DNA of 64,000 bases from Chryseobacterium aquifrigidense (GCF_006716485.1 NZ_VFPD01000001.1:2400008-2464007), one strand, 5' to 3'. Counted from the stretch's first letter, positions 26,330 to 35,064 are shown. The notes: generated from the letters alone by a model not told the origin. A program made the numbers and translations.

Positions 26330-27226
26330 ATGGACAAAAGAGTACAATTTGATTTTGAAGTGTATTTTACCAACGGGGGAAACCTGAAAGGGGAAGAATT
26401 CAGACTTGACATTACCGGAGATACTATTACAGACCAGGAACTGATTGATTATATTGTTGATGATCTCAGGCTTCTCATGGCTGGAAAAGTCAATATCCTG
26501 AACAAACAGATCATTACCGAGCCCCATAAAAGAAAGACCGTAAAACAAGAGCCTCCTTCTGAACGACTGATCGATCTGAGCCACACCATTGAAGAGGGAC
26601 TTACTACTTATAAAGGGCTTCCGCCTCCTTATATCTGTGATTATCTCAGCAGAACGGAATCTCAGAAAATGTATGAGGAAGGAACTACGTTTCAAATTGG
26701 TAAGATTGAAATGGTTACGAATACAGGAACCTATATAGACTGTCCTTTCCATAGGTTTGAAAACGGAAAAGACACCGCTGGGATGGAGCTGGAAAAACTG
26801 GCTGAATTAGAGGCAGTCGTTATCCGGATCCCATATACAGAAACACTGGAGATTACACATCTGCATCTCAGAAACCGGGATATCAGAAACAAAGCGGTAC
26901 TTATCCATACCGGATGGGACAGCCACTGGAACACTGAAATATACTATGAAAATCATCCTTATCTTACGCAAAGTGCTGCTGAATATCTCAGAGACTGCCA
27001 GGTAAAACTTGTAGGGATTGACTCTCATAATATTGATAACACAACAGGCAGAAACCGGCCTGTGCACACCATTCTTCTGGGTGCTGAAATAGTAATTGTG
27101 GAGCATCTGTGTCATCTGAATCAGCTTCCTGACGAAGGTTTTACCTTTACAGCTGCTCCCCCAAAATTCAAAGGAGCCGGAACTTTTCCGGTAAGGGCTT
27201 TTGCATCAGTACAGCAAAACGTATAA
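26330..27226 (+). CDS. Cyclase-family (kynurenine formamidase-like) hydrolase with extra N-terminal domain
   Basis: A 298-residue protein. Residues about 80-298 match the cyclase/arylformamidase fold: DLSHTIEEGL at its start, the metal-site region GTYIDCPFHRFENGKD (HxGTHxDxPxH-like with several replacements), VLIHTGWDSHW, and GIDSHNIDN. The first ~70 residues (VQFDFEVYFTNGGNLKGEEF, ELIDYIVDDLRLLM) form a separate small alpha/beta domain not usual for the family. Replacement of the His in the GTHxD motif by Tyr may change metal binding. The substrate is unknown. Confidence 0.8.
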   Translation: MDKRVQFDFEVYFTNGGNLKGEEFRLDITGDTITDQELIDYIVDDLRLLMAGKVNILNKQIITEPHKRKTVKQEPPSERLIDLSHTIEEGLTTYKGLPPPYICDYLSRTESQKMYEEGTTFQIGKIEMVTNTGTYIDCPFHRFENGKDTAGMELEKLAELEAVVIRIPYTETLEITHLHLRNRDIRNKAVLIHTGWDSHWNTEIYYENHPYLTQSAAEYLRDCQVKLVGIDSHNIDNTTGRNRPVHTILLGAEIVIVEHLCHLNQLPDEGFTFTAAPPKFKGAGTFPVRAFASVQQNV

Positions 27227-27268
27227 AGAGTTTCTGTGAAAAACAACCCAAGCAATTGACGATGAAGT

Positions 27269-27697
27269 TTATTTTAGAAACTGCTCAGCAATAAAGTACC
27301 CGCTTCCCACCATCAGCAACGGCAGTGCTATTGAAATCAGGATTAAGGGCCAGGCAAAAATTCTGAAATAGGTATATAAACTTACTGACGAAGGATCATC
27401 AGGATCATAGATAACAGTCTCTGTTTCCCCAATGGCCCATGCCGAGGGATTGGTTCCTTCCGCCAATTCAAAAGTATGTTCCATATTATTTTGCGACCGG
27501 AAGGTAAAGACAGGGCTGAATACAGTTCCCTCTGATTCATATTCCCTTAATGAGGTAACGGTTGCCGTTGCCTTTTCTGCTTTTTTTAAGAATGAAAGAG
27601 TGTTTCTGAATGTTAATAATGCTGCAGCAAACAGAATGACTCCTGCTGCAAGGATGATATAATACTGCCACATAGCTTTCATTTTTTTTCTGTTCAT
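27269..27697 (-). CDS. DUF3592-type membrane protein
   Basis: A 142-residue protein with a membrane helix near each end (about 10-28 and 113-135). Between them is an exported or cytosolic beta domain with GETETVIYDPDDPSSV, the hallmark of DUF3592. Function is unknown for the family. It is transcribed alone, tail-to-tail with the cyclase gene. Confidence 0.8.
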   Translation of the reverse strand: MNRKKMKAMWQYYIILAAGVILFAAALLTFRNTLSFLKKAEKATATVTSLREYESEGTVFSPVFTFRSQNNMEHTFELAEGTNPSAWAIGETETVIYDPDDPSSVSLYTYFRIFAWPLILISIALPLLMVGSGYFIAEQFLK

Positions 27698-27807
27698 ACT
27701 ATTTCATCCGGAAACAAATATTTTGATTATCTTTCTTGTTTTCAGATTAATACCCCGAATATACAAAGATTTATCACAACCTTTATAAAACCTGAAAAAG
27801 TAATCTG

Positions 27808-29295
27808 CTACCTGGTTTCTATATCAACAATTTTCTTTCCTTGCTTACCCAGATAATGGAGAACGAGCTTCTCATACACTTTATAACCATCATCAACATT
27901 GGTAAAAATTACAATTCCCTTTCCCGAATCGGGCAATACAATGGCAATACATTGAGTGCCCCGGTCGGCTCCGCTGTGTGATAAGGCATAGTCACCATTT
28001 CCAAGATCATATATTTCGAATCCCAATCCGAAATATTTATTTTCTTTCGTTTTTACCTGTTTTCTGATCATTTCCTGAAAGACCTTTGGTTCCATTTTCT
28101 GCCCTTTCATGACACTTACCATAAAATTCCCGTAATCTGTTATCGTGGTATGAAGATCATCAGCGGCATTGGCCGTTTTATTTTTTTCGATCGGATAAGC
28201 TTTACCATCTTTATCATATCCTATGGCAAATCTTGATTCATCAGTGCTTTTATCCCAGATATAACTGCTATCTTTCATTTTGAGAGGCTGAAAGATGAGT
28301 TCCTGTGCCAGCTGCTCCAATGTTTTCCCAAACTTCTTTTCCATTGCTTTCCGTAAATATTCAAAACCTTCTCCCGAGTATTGGTATCTGGTGCCGGGAT
28401 CAAACTGAAAGTTCAGTTTCTTATCGGTGTTCATCCATCTCCAGTTCGGAAAACCTGTCTGATGGGTAAGAATAATTCTGGTGGTTAATTTTTTATGCTT
28501 TGGATCGTTGCTAATATCAGGGTCTATCCAATAAGTATCAAGAGGTTCATCCAGCTGCCATTTTCCTAAACTTACCAACCGTAAGACTACCATTGCTGTA
28601 ACTGGTTTCGTAAGAGATGCCACATTGAATAAGGCATTGGGAGGTGCCGGAATTCCTTTCTTTATCTCTCCAAAAACTTTTACCTGCTTCAGCTTTCCAT
28701 CTTCGATAATTCCCAGGCCCAGAGCAGGAATATCGTTTTCTTTCAGCCAGCTTTGCATCGACTGGTCGTTATCAAACATCGTTTCACTATCGGTAGTCTG
28801 CTTGGGATGGTGATTAAAACTCAATGAATTCCTAAGTTTCCATTCAGCATTTTCAAGCATCCACAAATGGGTAAATTTTGCTTCTCCCACTAATTTTTCA
28901 GCATGATTTCCCATTTTCTCATAAAACAAATGATTTCCATTCTGAATGGCAGCGTAGATCTTTCCGTTTTTATACATGGGATAAATCTCTGTGCTTTTAT
29001 CAACCAGGACTCTTTTTATCTGATAGGTTTCCGGAGATTTGCATAGTCCGTTTTTAAAATCAATGATAAAATTTTTCCTGTCCTCAAAGCCTCCTTTATC
29101 GTGGTAAAATTCAAATTTGTCACTTAACAGACTTTCCATCTGCTGGATGTTGCAGGTATTGTAGCCTGCAGAAAAAAACAGGCTGTCTTTAGCCATAATG
29201 GTTGTATAAAGGGGATCTGTTTTTTCTGTTTGTGCCTTTATGATACTCATGAACAGAATGAGAAAAAGAAGGGTCAACCGTGAAGACTTTGTCAT
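27808..29295 (-). CDS. Exported serine hydrolase (class C beta-lactamase fold) with NTF2-like N-domain
   Basis: A 495-residue exported protein with a signal peptide at about 1-21. Residues about 27-155 look like a DUF4440/NTF2-like domain (DSLFFSAGYNTCNIQQMESLL, KFTHLWMLENAEWKLRNSLS). Residues about 170-485 are a beta-lactamase/penicillin-binding-like domain: Ser-x-x-Lys as SLTK near 228-231, a Tyr-Ser-Gly in place of the YxN motif (YQYSGEGFEYL), and HSGADRGT for the third motif. It probably acts on a peptide or ester in the periplasm. Assignment as an antibiotic-resistance enzyme is not supported. Confidence 0.85.
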   Translation of the reverse strand: MTKSSRLTLLFLILFMSIIKAQTEKTDPLYTTIMAKDSLFFSAGYNTCNIQQMESLLSDKFEFYHDKGGFEDRKNFIIDFKNGLCKSPETYQIKRVLVDKSTEIYPMYKNGKIYAAIQNGNHLFYEKMGNHAEKLVGEAKFTHLWMLENAEWKLRNSLSFNHHPKQTTDSETMFDNDQSMQSWLKENDIPALGLGIIEDGKLKQVKVFGEIKKGIPAPPNALFNVASLTKPVTAMVVLRLVSLGKWQLDEPLDTYWIDPDISNDPKHKKLTTRIILTHQTGFPNWRWMNTDKKLNFQFDPGTRYQYSGEGFEYLRKAMEKKFGKTLEQLAQELIFQPLKMKDSSYIWDKSTDESRFAIGYDKDGKAYPIEKNKTANAADDLHTTITDYGNFMVSVMKGQKMEPKVFQEMIRKQVKTKENKYFGLGFEIYDLGNGDYALSHSGADRGTQCIAIVLPDSGKGIVIFTNVDDGYKVYEKLVLHYLGKQGKKIVDIETR

Positions 29296-29382
29296 TGTTA
29301 TTTTTTTGACAAAGATTCAATTTCATTTCCTTTTTTGAGTAAAAATGGACCTGACAAAAACCCGACAAAGCCGTGACAGGAT

Positions 29383-29955
29383 TTATATCATACTGAATTT
29401 CAATCTGAAATAGAGTTTTTTATTCTTATCGATTTCGGCTGCATTGCGAAGGATAATAAATATATTGGAAAGCACAATCAGGATCATCAGGATCAGGGTA
29501 AACTGTTTTCCGAACTTTAAAAAGATACCAAGCATGAAGGTAATAGGTGCCATTACTGTCCAGATCATCTGAACTGAAATAATCTGTCTTGCCAGGCTGT
29601 TTCTCTGCTTCATACTATGCATGAGAATAAGCGGAACAAAAATATTCAGTGGGGGTAAAAGGGTAAAGATTAATGAGGAAAGATTAATGATTTTAATATA
29701 AGAATAGTTGATGGGAGCTTCCTCTTCCTGTACTCCTGTTTCAGCCTCATTGATTTCTGAAATTACCTGTGGCTGATCCTGCTGTAACTCAATCTCTTCT
29801 ATTCCTAAAGTTTGTGCCAGTACTCTAAGCGTATGTCCTTTGGGTACTGTTCCGGCTTCTATGCGTTGAATGGTTCTCACAGAAATCTTTGATTTTTCTG
29901 ACAGTTCTTCCTGAGTCAGGTTCTTTTGTTCTCTTATGGCTTTTAGCTTGGACAT
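29383..29955 (-). CDS. HTH regulator fused to a membrane domain
   Basis: A 190-residue protein. Residues 1-58 form an XRE-type HTH (IREQKNLTQEELSEKSKISV and RTIQRIEAG). A polar linker with many Glu follows (about 60-85). Three hydrophobic segments at about 88-112, 122-145 and 148-170 then anchor it in the membrane. Membrane-bound XRE proteins of this type are common in Flavobacteriia with no clear role. Gene order suggests it may regulate the serine hydrolase downstream on the same strand. Confidence 0.75.
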   Translation of the reverse strand: MSKLKAIREQKNLTQEELSEKSKISVRTIQRIEAGTVPKGHTLRVLAQTLGIEEIELQQDQPQVISEINEAETGVQEEEAPINYSYIKIINLSSLIFTLLPPLNIFVPLILMHSMKQRNSLARQIISVQMIWTVMAPITFMLGIFLKFGKQFTLILMILIVLSNIFIILRNAAEIDKNKKLYFRLKFSMI

Positions 29956-30127
29956 CGTTTAGGGTATTCGGAAAATATTTTGGCTAATTTACTATTTTCA
30001 TGATTAAAAATTTTTCTTGTGTCCGTTGATATTTAAATTATTATTCATATAAAAAAATAAGTGTATTTTTATCTAAAATAACTTTCTATTTTTCAGTTAT
30101 TTATAAACTCTAACACCAGATCAGTTT

Positions 30128-31009
30128 ATGGAAAACACACTACCCAGATCCGAAATCAGGAAGAATATTGCTACTTATCTGATTCTTACCCTTCTTTTCT
30201 GTCTTCCTGTCTACTATATGTGTATCCGCACAGGAAAACTTGGTGGCGGAGCGGTCTCCTATGCAACAATTGTCATGTGGTGTCCCGCTATTGCTGCATT
30301 TCTTACCTGTCGTATCCGGAACATTCCCATTTCTTCTCTGGGATGGAAATGGGGACTGACAAAGTACCAGATCATGGCGTATTGCATTCCTGTTCTTTAC
30401 AGTTTAGTTCCATACCTCATCATCTGGATCAGTGGAGCTGGCGGTTTTTATAATCATGAATTTGTCGCAGAAATTGGCAAAGGAATGGGCTGGAATCTTT
30501 CTGATGGACTTACCATCATCCTGTATATTATTCTGATGAGCAGTTTTGGTATGGTACGTTCCGTAGGATCTGCATTAGGGGAAGAAATAGGCTGGCGTGG
30601 CCTTCTGACTCCTCAACTGGCTAAAATGAATTCTTATACCGCTACTTCTCTCTGGATGGGGGTGATATGGTCCATTTATCATTATCCTCTCCTTCTTTTT
30701 TCCAATTATAATACAGGAGGGCCAAAATGGCTGGCTCTTCTATGTTTTACCATTATGATATTTGCAGCCTGTTTCATCTTTACATGGCTGAGGCTAAAAT
30801 CCGGGAGTTTATGGACAGGGGTTATTTTACATGCCAGTCATAACCTTTTTATACAGTCTATTTTTACACCCCTTACTATAGATACGGGAAATACCAATTA
30901 TTATATTGATGAATTTGGCATTGCACTGCCTATTGCAACTGCTCTGGTTGCTTATTTCTTTTGGAGGAAGAGAAAAGAACTGGAGCAGGATCATCCACTT
31001 TCAGCATAA
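30128..31009 (+). CDS. CPBP-family intramembrane metalloprotease
   Basis: A 293-residue polytopic protein with about eight hydrophobic segments. CPBP/Abi motifs are visible: EEIGWRG at about 154-160 (EExxxR), IYHYPLL in the following helix (second metal-site His), and HASHN near 237-241. These residues form the proposed catalytic metal site. Family members process prenylated proteins or act in immunity and stress responses; the target here is unknown. It has its own leader, and a bidirectional terminator follows. Confidence 0.88.
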   Translation: MENTLPRSEIRKNIATYLILTLLFCLPVYYMCIRTGKLGGGAVSYATIVMWCPAIAAFLTCRIRNIPISSLGWKWGLTKYQIMAYCIPVLYSLVPYLIIWISGAGGFYNHEFVAEIGKGMGWNLSDGLTIILYIILMSSFGMVRSVGSALGEEIGWRGLLTPQLAKMNSYTATSLWMGVIWSIYHYPLLLFSNYNTGGPKWLALLCFTIMIFAACFIFTWLRLKSGSLWTGVILHASHNLFIQSIFTPLTIDTGNTNYYIDEFGIALPIATALVAYFFWRKRKELEQDHPLSA

Positions 31010-31019
31010 CCTCCTGATT

Positions 31020-31055
31020 AAAAAGACAGCCCTTTCAATAAAAGGCTGTCTTTTT
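31020..31055. terminator. Bidirectional intrinsic terminator
   Basis: A 12-bp stem AAAAAGACAGCC / GGCTGTCTTTTT lies between the protease gene and the convergent unknown gene at 31080. Confidence 0.82.
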
Positions 31056-31079
31056 GATATATTATTAATTTTGAAAAAT

Positions 31080-32159
31080 CTATTCCGGAGCAATTACTTC
31101 AATAAGCTGTATTCTGCTGAGCAGATCTTGAAATTTTTCCTGAGTATCTCTGCTCTCACCTAACGAAATACTTAATCCCTCTCCTTCCTTATCTTCATTT
31201 TTAAGGCCTATTCTACCTGCTTTTTGGCCTTCACTGTTACTTATTTCTTCAAACGGTATTTCGTTATCTTCAAACCATGATTTAATTTTTGCTACCGCAG
31301 AATTACTATTCTTTGATGTTCTTTGTAAAACTAACTGGTCCGGCTTTCCAAAGAATCCTTTAGCATTCTTATTCAATACAAACTGCACGAGAAATTTAAA
31401 CTGATGCCTGTCTGGTCTCGCATACCATCTGGCCTGGCTGTATCCGCCCAAATGATGACGAACGGGTATCTCATTCGGGATATTATTGTTGGCAAATACC
31501 TTTGTATTCATTATTTCATGATGGAAAGTAAGATCAGTTTTTATATTTCCGCCCTCTGCCCTATATTTTTCTGCCCATTCACTTATTCCTTTAAACTCTG
31601 TTTCTCCCATTGTTCTGTAGAATGTCATCGTATGGAGATCAGGACTACCTTCTGTTCCATTTCTCAATAAACCAAGTCTTTGGCTCATAAATTCTTTACT
31701 TTTACTTCCGCTATCCCATCTTCTTTCATGAAATTTTTTGATAAAAAACAATTGCTGCAGATCCCGATATACAGAAGATGTAACAACCTGGGTATTCATA
31801 ATGATATTAACTTCATACCTTTCCTTTTCGCTGACATCCCCATACTTTCCTTTTCTTTCATTTTCATACTTGTCAGTTTCCCACTGATCATGGTTGAATT
31901 TATAGTCTCCTTCAGACAAATAATCTGCATTATAAATATCAAGTACCTGAATAATATCTTTTATATCTCCTCCCATCAGCTCCAAGGTTTCCAGCATCTT
32001 TCTTTCATTTTCCCTGCTGTTTATAAAGTAGGTATTGAAGACCTCCTTCACAGTCATTGCTTTTATCTTTCCGTTTTTCAGCCTGATTCCTATCTTAGCT
32101 TTGTCATTTGTTCCTTTTGCACTGAAAAACAAATTGTTGTATTTTCCTATAATGCTCAT
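31080..32159 (-). CDS. Unknown 359-residue protein divergent from the R-body operon
   Basis: A soluble, charged protein with no signal peptide or membrane segment and no family I recognise. The N-terminal 60 residues are basic and helical, a KYENERKGKYGDVSEKERYEV region follows, and then a Trp/Tyr/Arg/His-rich middle (GGYSQARWYARPDRHQFKFL, about 240-259). It is transcribed away from the first rebB gene, with which it shares a 441-base upstream region. That arrangement is typical of a linked regulator or accessory gene, but its part in R-body biology is only inferred from location. Confidence 0.6.
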   Translation of the reverse strand: MSIIGKYNNLFFSAKGTNDKAKIGIRLKNGKIKAMTVKEVFNTYFINSRENERKMLETLELMGGDIKDIIQVLDIYNADYLSEGDYKFNHDQWETDKYENERKGKYGDVSEKERYEVNIIMNTQVVTSSVYRDLQQLFFIKKFHERRWDSGSKSKEFMSQRLGLLRNGTEGSPDLHTMTFYRTMGETEFKGISEWAEKYRAEGGNIKTDLTFHHEIMNTKVFANNNIPNEIPVRHHLGGYSQARWYARPDRHQFKFLVQFVLNKNAKGFFGKPDQLVLQRTSKNSNSAVAKIKSWFEDNEIPFEEISNSEGQKAGRIGLKNEDKEGEGLSISLGESRDTQEKFQDLLSRIQLIEVIAPE

Positions 32160-32600
32160 AATTGTTTTATTTAAGGTTATTCATTTGATTTCTGAAATTT
32201 TTCTCTATTCTGACTTCCAGAGTTTTAATCCATATTAATAACACAAATTTCCGCGGAAACATTCTGACTCACTAAAGGGGAAAACCCCATTTTCAGAAAC
32301 TAAGAGTTTACCCTTATTTACAGGTAATGTATTTGTTTATTTCATTCATTAAGTTCTCAGATATCATAAAGAATTATGATTAAAATTTCACCCATAAGAG
32401 AATTCCCTTATTTTTTAAAATTCAGTTTTTTCCCTTAATGAAGATTTATTCTGATTGATGAAATTTGTATCAGACAAAAGAGATCAACAATCTCGCATTG
32501 AAGACTTAATCAAAAAATAATATAAAGATTGAGTGGAAAGAAAAGTCTTTGAAAAAAGATGCTAGAAAATAAAACAACAGTAACCCATTAAAACCAGAAT
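32160..32600. promoter_or_regulatory. Divergent control region of the R-body locus
   Basis: This 441-base AT-rich gap separates the divergent unknown gene from the first rebB. It holds a 12-base palindrome TTTCCGCGGAAA near 32249 and a GGGGAAAACCCC hairpin near 32277. It also has two copies of a ~20-base direct repeat: taagagtttacccttattta at 32301-32320 and taagagaattcccttatttt at 32395-32414. A partial third, tcccttaatg, is near 32431. No ORF fits. These elements are candidates for binding by the locus's own response regulator. The start sites are not identified. Confidence 0.5.
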
Positions 32601-32816
32601 ATGGCAGATACAGTAAACACCCAGACTACAGACGCAGTAACGCAGACTAACGTTACCGTACTTGGTAAGTCTCCCGCACAGGCTATGAGTATGCTTTACC
32701 AGATGGCTACCCATGCCAGTGGAATTTCTATTCAGAATTCTGTGACAAACCAGCAGAACCTGAACCAACTCAACCCTGCGATTGTTGCAGATGCCATTAA
32801 AATTTTAAAAGGATAA
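32601..32816 (+). CDS. rebB: RebB-family R-body protein, first copy
   Basis: A 71-residue RebB-type (killing trait) protein. It shares TTDAVTQTNVTVLGKSPAQA and a following helix (MATHASGISIQNSVTNQQ) with the tandem copies at 35.5-37.1 kb, where the equivalent reads ITDAVTQSNVKVV, SAAHSTGIMFENAVNTQ. RebB proteins are the subunits of R-bodies, coiled protein ribbons in the cytoplasm that can unroll rapidly. This copy is shorter and more diverged than the array copies and begins the six-gene upstream block. It may be a nucleating or minor subunit. That role is inferred. Confidence 0.88.
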   Translation: MADTVNTQTTDAVTQTNVTVLGKSPAQAMSMLYQMATHASGISIQNSVTNQQNLNQLNPAIVADAIKILKG

Positions 32817-32833
32817 TCTAAAACCTTACCATC

Positions 32834-33412
32834 ATGAGTGAAAACAACAGTGAAACCCAACAATCCCAGGCAGCCAATGCTACCACTCCGGCGGAGAAAG
32901 CTGTAGTATTTGTGAACAGTGAGGTACTGGCTCCCCCAAAGGCTTCTCCAATGACCGGAGTAACGAAAGTAATGATAGAACAGTCAACAGGAATGATGGT
33001 TCAGGATTTACAGTCTTTTTTAAAAGGATTCGAGCAGGTAGGTCTTATTGCATTAAGCAGATTGGCTAATAATCTACTGACTTATGGCACCACATTCGGG
33101 CCGGCTCCGGGAAGTAAAGAAACCTCTGTTCAGATGGCTGAAAATAGTCAGGGTCAGGATGCAGGAAAAGGCAATGAAATGATGAAAGACTTATTCAAAA
33201 TGGTAAGTGATTATGCTGAAGTAAAGGCTAAAATTTCCAATACTATCTATAATGTCAACACGTTACCCGTCTCAGAAGCTCTTCCTTCTCCCCCATCTTA
33301 TACGGAAGTTTCCTCTGAGGCTGAAGATCCTGAAAAAAAAACGGGTAGATCCGGTTCTGGAAAAGACCTCCTCAGAAAAAGAAAGTATGAGAAAAAGCTT
33401 TATGGCGGCTGA
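32834..33412 (+). CDS. R-body locus protein with weak RebB-like core
   Basis: A 192-residue protein with no membrane segment. The N-terminal 40 residues are Gln/Asn/Ala-rich. Residues about 45-80 (VTKVMIEQSTGMMVQDLQSF) resemble the RebB helix core (QSAAHSTGIMFENA). The rest is polar, with a Pro-rich stretch at about 140-160 and a basic tail (GKDLLRKRKYEKKL). It starts 17 bases after the first rebB and overlaps the next small gene. It is probably an accessory or modified subunit of the ribbon. I do not recognise a named family. Confidence 0.65.
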   Translation: MSENNSETQQSQAANATTPAEKAVVFVNSEVLAPPKASPMTGVTKVMIEQSTGMMVQDLQSFLKGFEQVGLIALSRLANNLLTYGTTFGPAPGSKETSVQMAENSQGQDAGKGNEMMKDLFKMVSDYAEVKAKISNTIYNVNTLPVSEALPSPPSYTEVSSEAEDPEKKTGRSGSGKDLLRKRKYEKKLYGG

Positions 33413-33575
33413 TCAGGGGGGAAAATTAGTATTAAAGTCAGTCAAACTGACACAGCCACTCGTAAAACCTGAGATTAAAGAAGCGGTAATTCCTTCTGTA
33501 GAAACGGAAATTAATCCGAAGAAAAAAACAATCATAGCCCAACTCATTGAAAAAATTAAAATAAATAAAAGATGA
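33402..33575 (+). CDS. Small 57-residue protein coupled to both neighbours
   Basis: The ORF in this frame is open much further upstream, but I place the start at ATG 33402 (MAADQGGKLVL), with ATG 33387 as alternative. The first choice begins just inside the end of the upstream gene (overlap 11 bases), and its TGA overlaps the ATG of the following gene (ATGA at 33572). It thus fills the only gap in the operon. The protein is basic and Pro/Val-rich with a Lys-rich C-terminus (KKKTIIAQLIEKIKINKR). Function is unknown. Confidence 0.6.
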   Translation: MAADQGGKLVLKSVKLTQPLVKPEIKEAVIPSVETEINPKKKTIIAQLIEKIKINKR

Positions 33576-34399
33576 ATTATTCCTCAGTAACCAAACCCGC
33601 CAAAATTTTAAATCTGGAAAGTTTAGATGATTTAAATGAACGACTTTACCTGTTTAAAAACAATGAAATCAGTTATCTGGATACCAAAAGTACAGAGCCT
33701 AAAAAAACGGAACACAATTCGGAGCGATTTGTATTTAATCTTCAGACATCTGATATTAATATTCAGCCATCTTTAAGACTGGTCAACTGCATCGGCAGAG
33801 GAGGTAAAAGATACACTCACTTTCAGTCTTTTGTAGTGGAACCTAAAGATAATTCCACCGGAATTGCCGTAATCATGGTCAAGCTGGATGATCCAAAGGT
33901 ATTTTACTGTAATGTCAGAATTATGCCTCTTACCACCCTGAACGAAATTGCTGTTCCTGATTATGATTCAAAACTTCTTACGATCAATCTTGAAAGATCA
34001 AAATGTGTACTGAAAGCAGATATTACGATCACTCCATCTAATACGGGTGAAGCACAATATTCTGTACATGATGTGGATGTAAGTCCCATTTCCGAACTGG
34101 TTACCCAGGATGAAATGATAGGCTTAAAAAGAGAGCTGGAATTTCAGGCCTCCAAACTGATTGCGCATTATATTCAGGAGATCCTGAGTATCATCGTCAA
34201 TGAAGTCCCATCTGGTAATAAACAGCTGATGATTCCGGATGATTATATCCTGACCCTTCCTCCGCATCAGTTAAAAGAAATGCTTACTGCCAGCGCTATT
34301 TCTGCATGTATTGCTTTAGAGATTACAGGTTACAACGTTGTTAAAGACCTCAACCGGGATTGGAAATCTGCGTCTGCATTTATTAATTATCTGCTGTAA
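33572..34399 (+). CDS. R-body locus protein of unknown function (275 aa)
   Basis: A soluble 275-residue protein. Residues about 60-180 look beta-rich (RFVFNLQTSD, FQSFVVEPKD, IAVIMVKLDD). The C-terminal third is helical (EFQASKLIAHYIQEILSII), with Ala/Ser-rich ends near TASAISACIALEITGY. No family is recognised. It is translationally coupled to the 57-residue gene, so it is part of the R-body transcript. A structural or assembly role is possible but not shown. Confidence 0.65.
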   Translation: MNYSSVTKPAKILNLESLDDLNERLYLFKNNEISYLDTKSTEPKKTEHNSERFVFNLQTSDINIQPSLRLVNCIGRGGKRYTHFQSFVVEPKDNSTGIAVIMVKLDDPKVFYCNVRIMPLTTLNEIAVPDYDSKLLTINLERSKCVLKADITITPSNTGEAQYSVHDVDVSPISELVTQDEMIGLKRELEFQASKLIAHYIQEILSIIVNEVPSGNKQLMIPDDYILTLPPHQLKEMLTASAISACIALEITGYNVVKDLNRDWKSASAFINYLL

Positions 34400-34432
34400 A
34401 GAATCTCTGTTCTTACCCATAAAATAAAACAT

Positions 34433-34816
34433 ATGCGAAGAAGAATCCGTAAGAAAGCTCCCGCTCCAAAACCTCCGGTGCCTGTGACAGAACCTGAAAT
34501 GGTAGAAAAAGAAATCATGCCTTTTGTTTTAAGACATGAAGATGAGATTATCAGTTATATTAAAGATAAAGCTATCAAAGAGACGATGAAGTCACTTGCA
34601 CCGCTTCTGGAAAAACTGGAAGAAGCCGTAAAACAGCATGACGCTGCTCCTGCTCCCGTTGCCACTCCACCACCACCCGAGACTCCTGTAATGAATTATG
34701 AAGAACAGCTGAAAAAACTGCAGGAAGCTTCCACAGCAAAGGTAAAGGAGAAAGAACTTAAAATAATGGAGCGAATGAATAAACTGAATTCAAGATTGGG
34801 TAATATCCAAACTTAG
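34433..34816 (+). CDS. Coiled-coil protein of the R-body locus
   Basis: A 127-residue protein with a basic start (MRRRIRKKAP), a Pro-rich stretch, and a helical region (KDKAIKETMKSLAPLLEKLE, about 43-62). A second Pro-rich linker (APAPVATPPPPETPV) follows, and then a charged coiled coil (about 85-127, YEEQLKKLQEASTAKVKEKE). There is no catalytic motif. The layout suggests a flexible linker or scaffold. It starts 33 bases after the previous gene. Confidence 0.65.
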   Translation: MRRRIRKKAPAPKPPVPVTEPEMVEKEIMPFVLRHEDEIISYIKDKAIKETMKSLAPLLEKLEEAVKQHDAAPAPVATPPPPETPVMNYEEQLKKLQEASTAKVKEKELKIMERMNKLNSRLGNIQT

Positions 34817-34830
34817 CACCACCAAAACCA

Positions 34831-35064
34831 ATGAATATGAACGAAATTGATGCCATCATTACGGGAATGTCTACGGCAGTACCTCAGGCTATTTCCGCGC
34901 AGGTAAGTGCCCATTCCACCGGACAGATGCAGATTAATTCTGCGTTAAACCAACAGCGGACAGCAATAACCGGGATCGGCCATTATGTAATGGGATTAAA
35001 AAAAATGAGTCCTAAAAATATAAAGCTCAGGCAATTGGAAGCCATTAAAAAAGGGCGTTTTTAA
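34831..35064 (+). CDS. Divergent RebB-like protein
   Basis: A 77-residue protein. Its middle, ISAQVSAHSTGQMQINSALN, lines up with the RebB core QSAAHSTGIMFENAVN of the array copies, keeping AHSTG and the downstream Gln/Asn-rich segment. The flanks differ: the start IDAIITGMSTAVPQA replaces the usual ITDAVTQSNV, and the tail is basic (KKMSPKNIKLRQLEAIKKG). It is probably a specialised ribbon subunit or cap. It directly precedes the decayed rebB copy. Confidence 0.65.
   Translation: MNMNEIDAIITGMSTAVPQAISAQVSAHSTGQMQINSALNQQRTAITGIGHYVMGLKKMSPKNIKLRQLEAIKKGRF

Noticed and set aside
27808..29295. Antibiotic-resistance beta-lactamase
   Set aside because: The YxN motif is replaced and an NTF2-like domain is present; the pattern fits a general serine hydrolase.
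33252..33401. 5' extension of the 57-residue R-body gene
   Set aside because: It lies entirely within the upstream gene in another frame and reads as basic shadow sequence; the start was moved to 33402.
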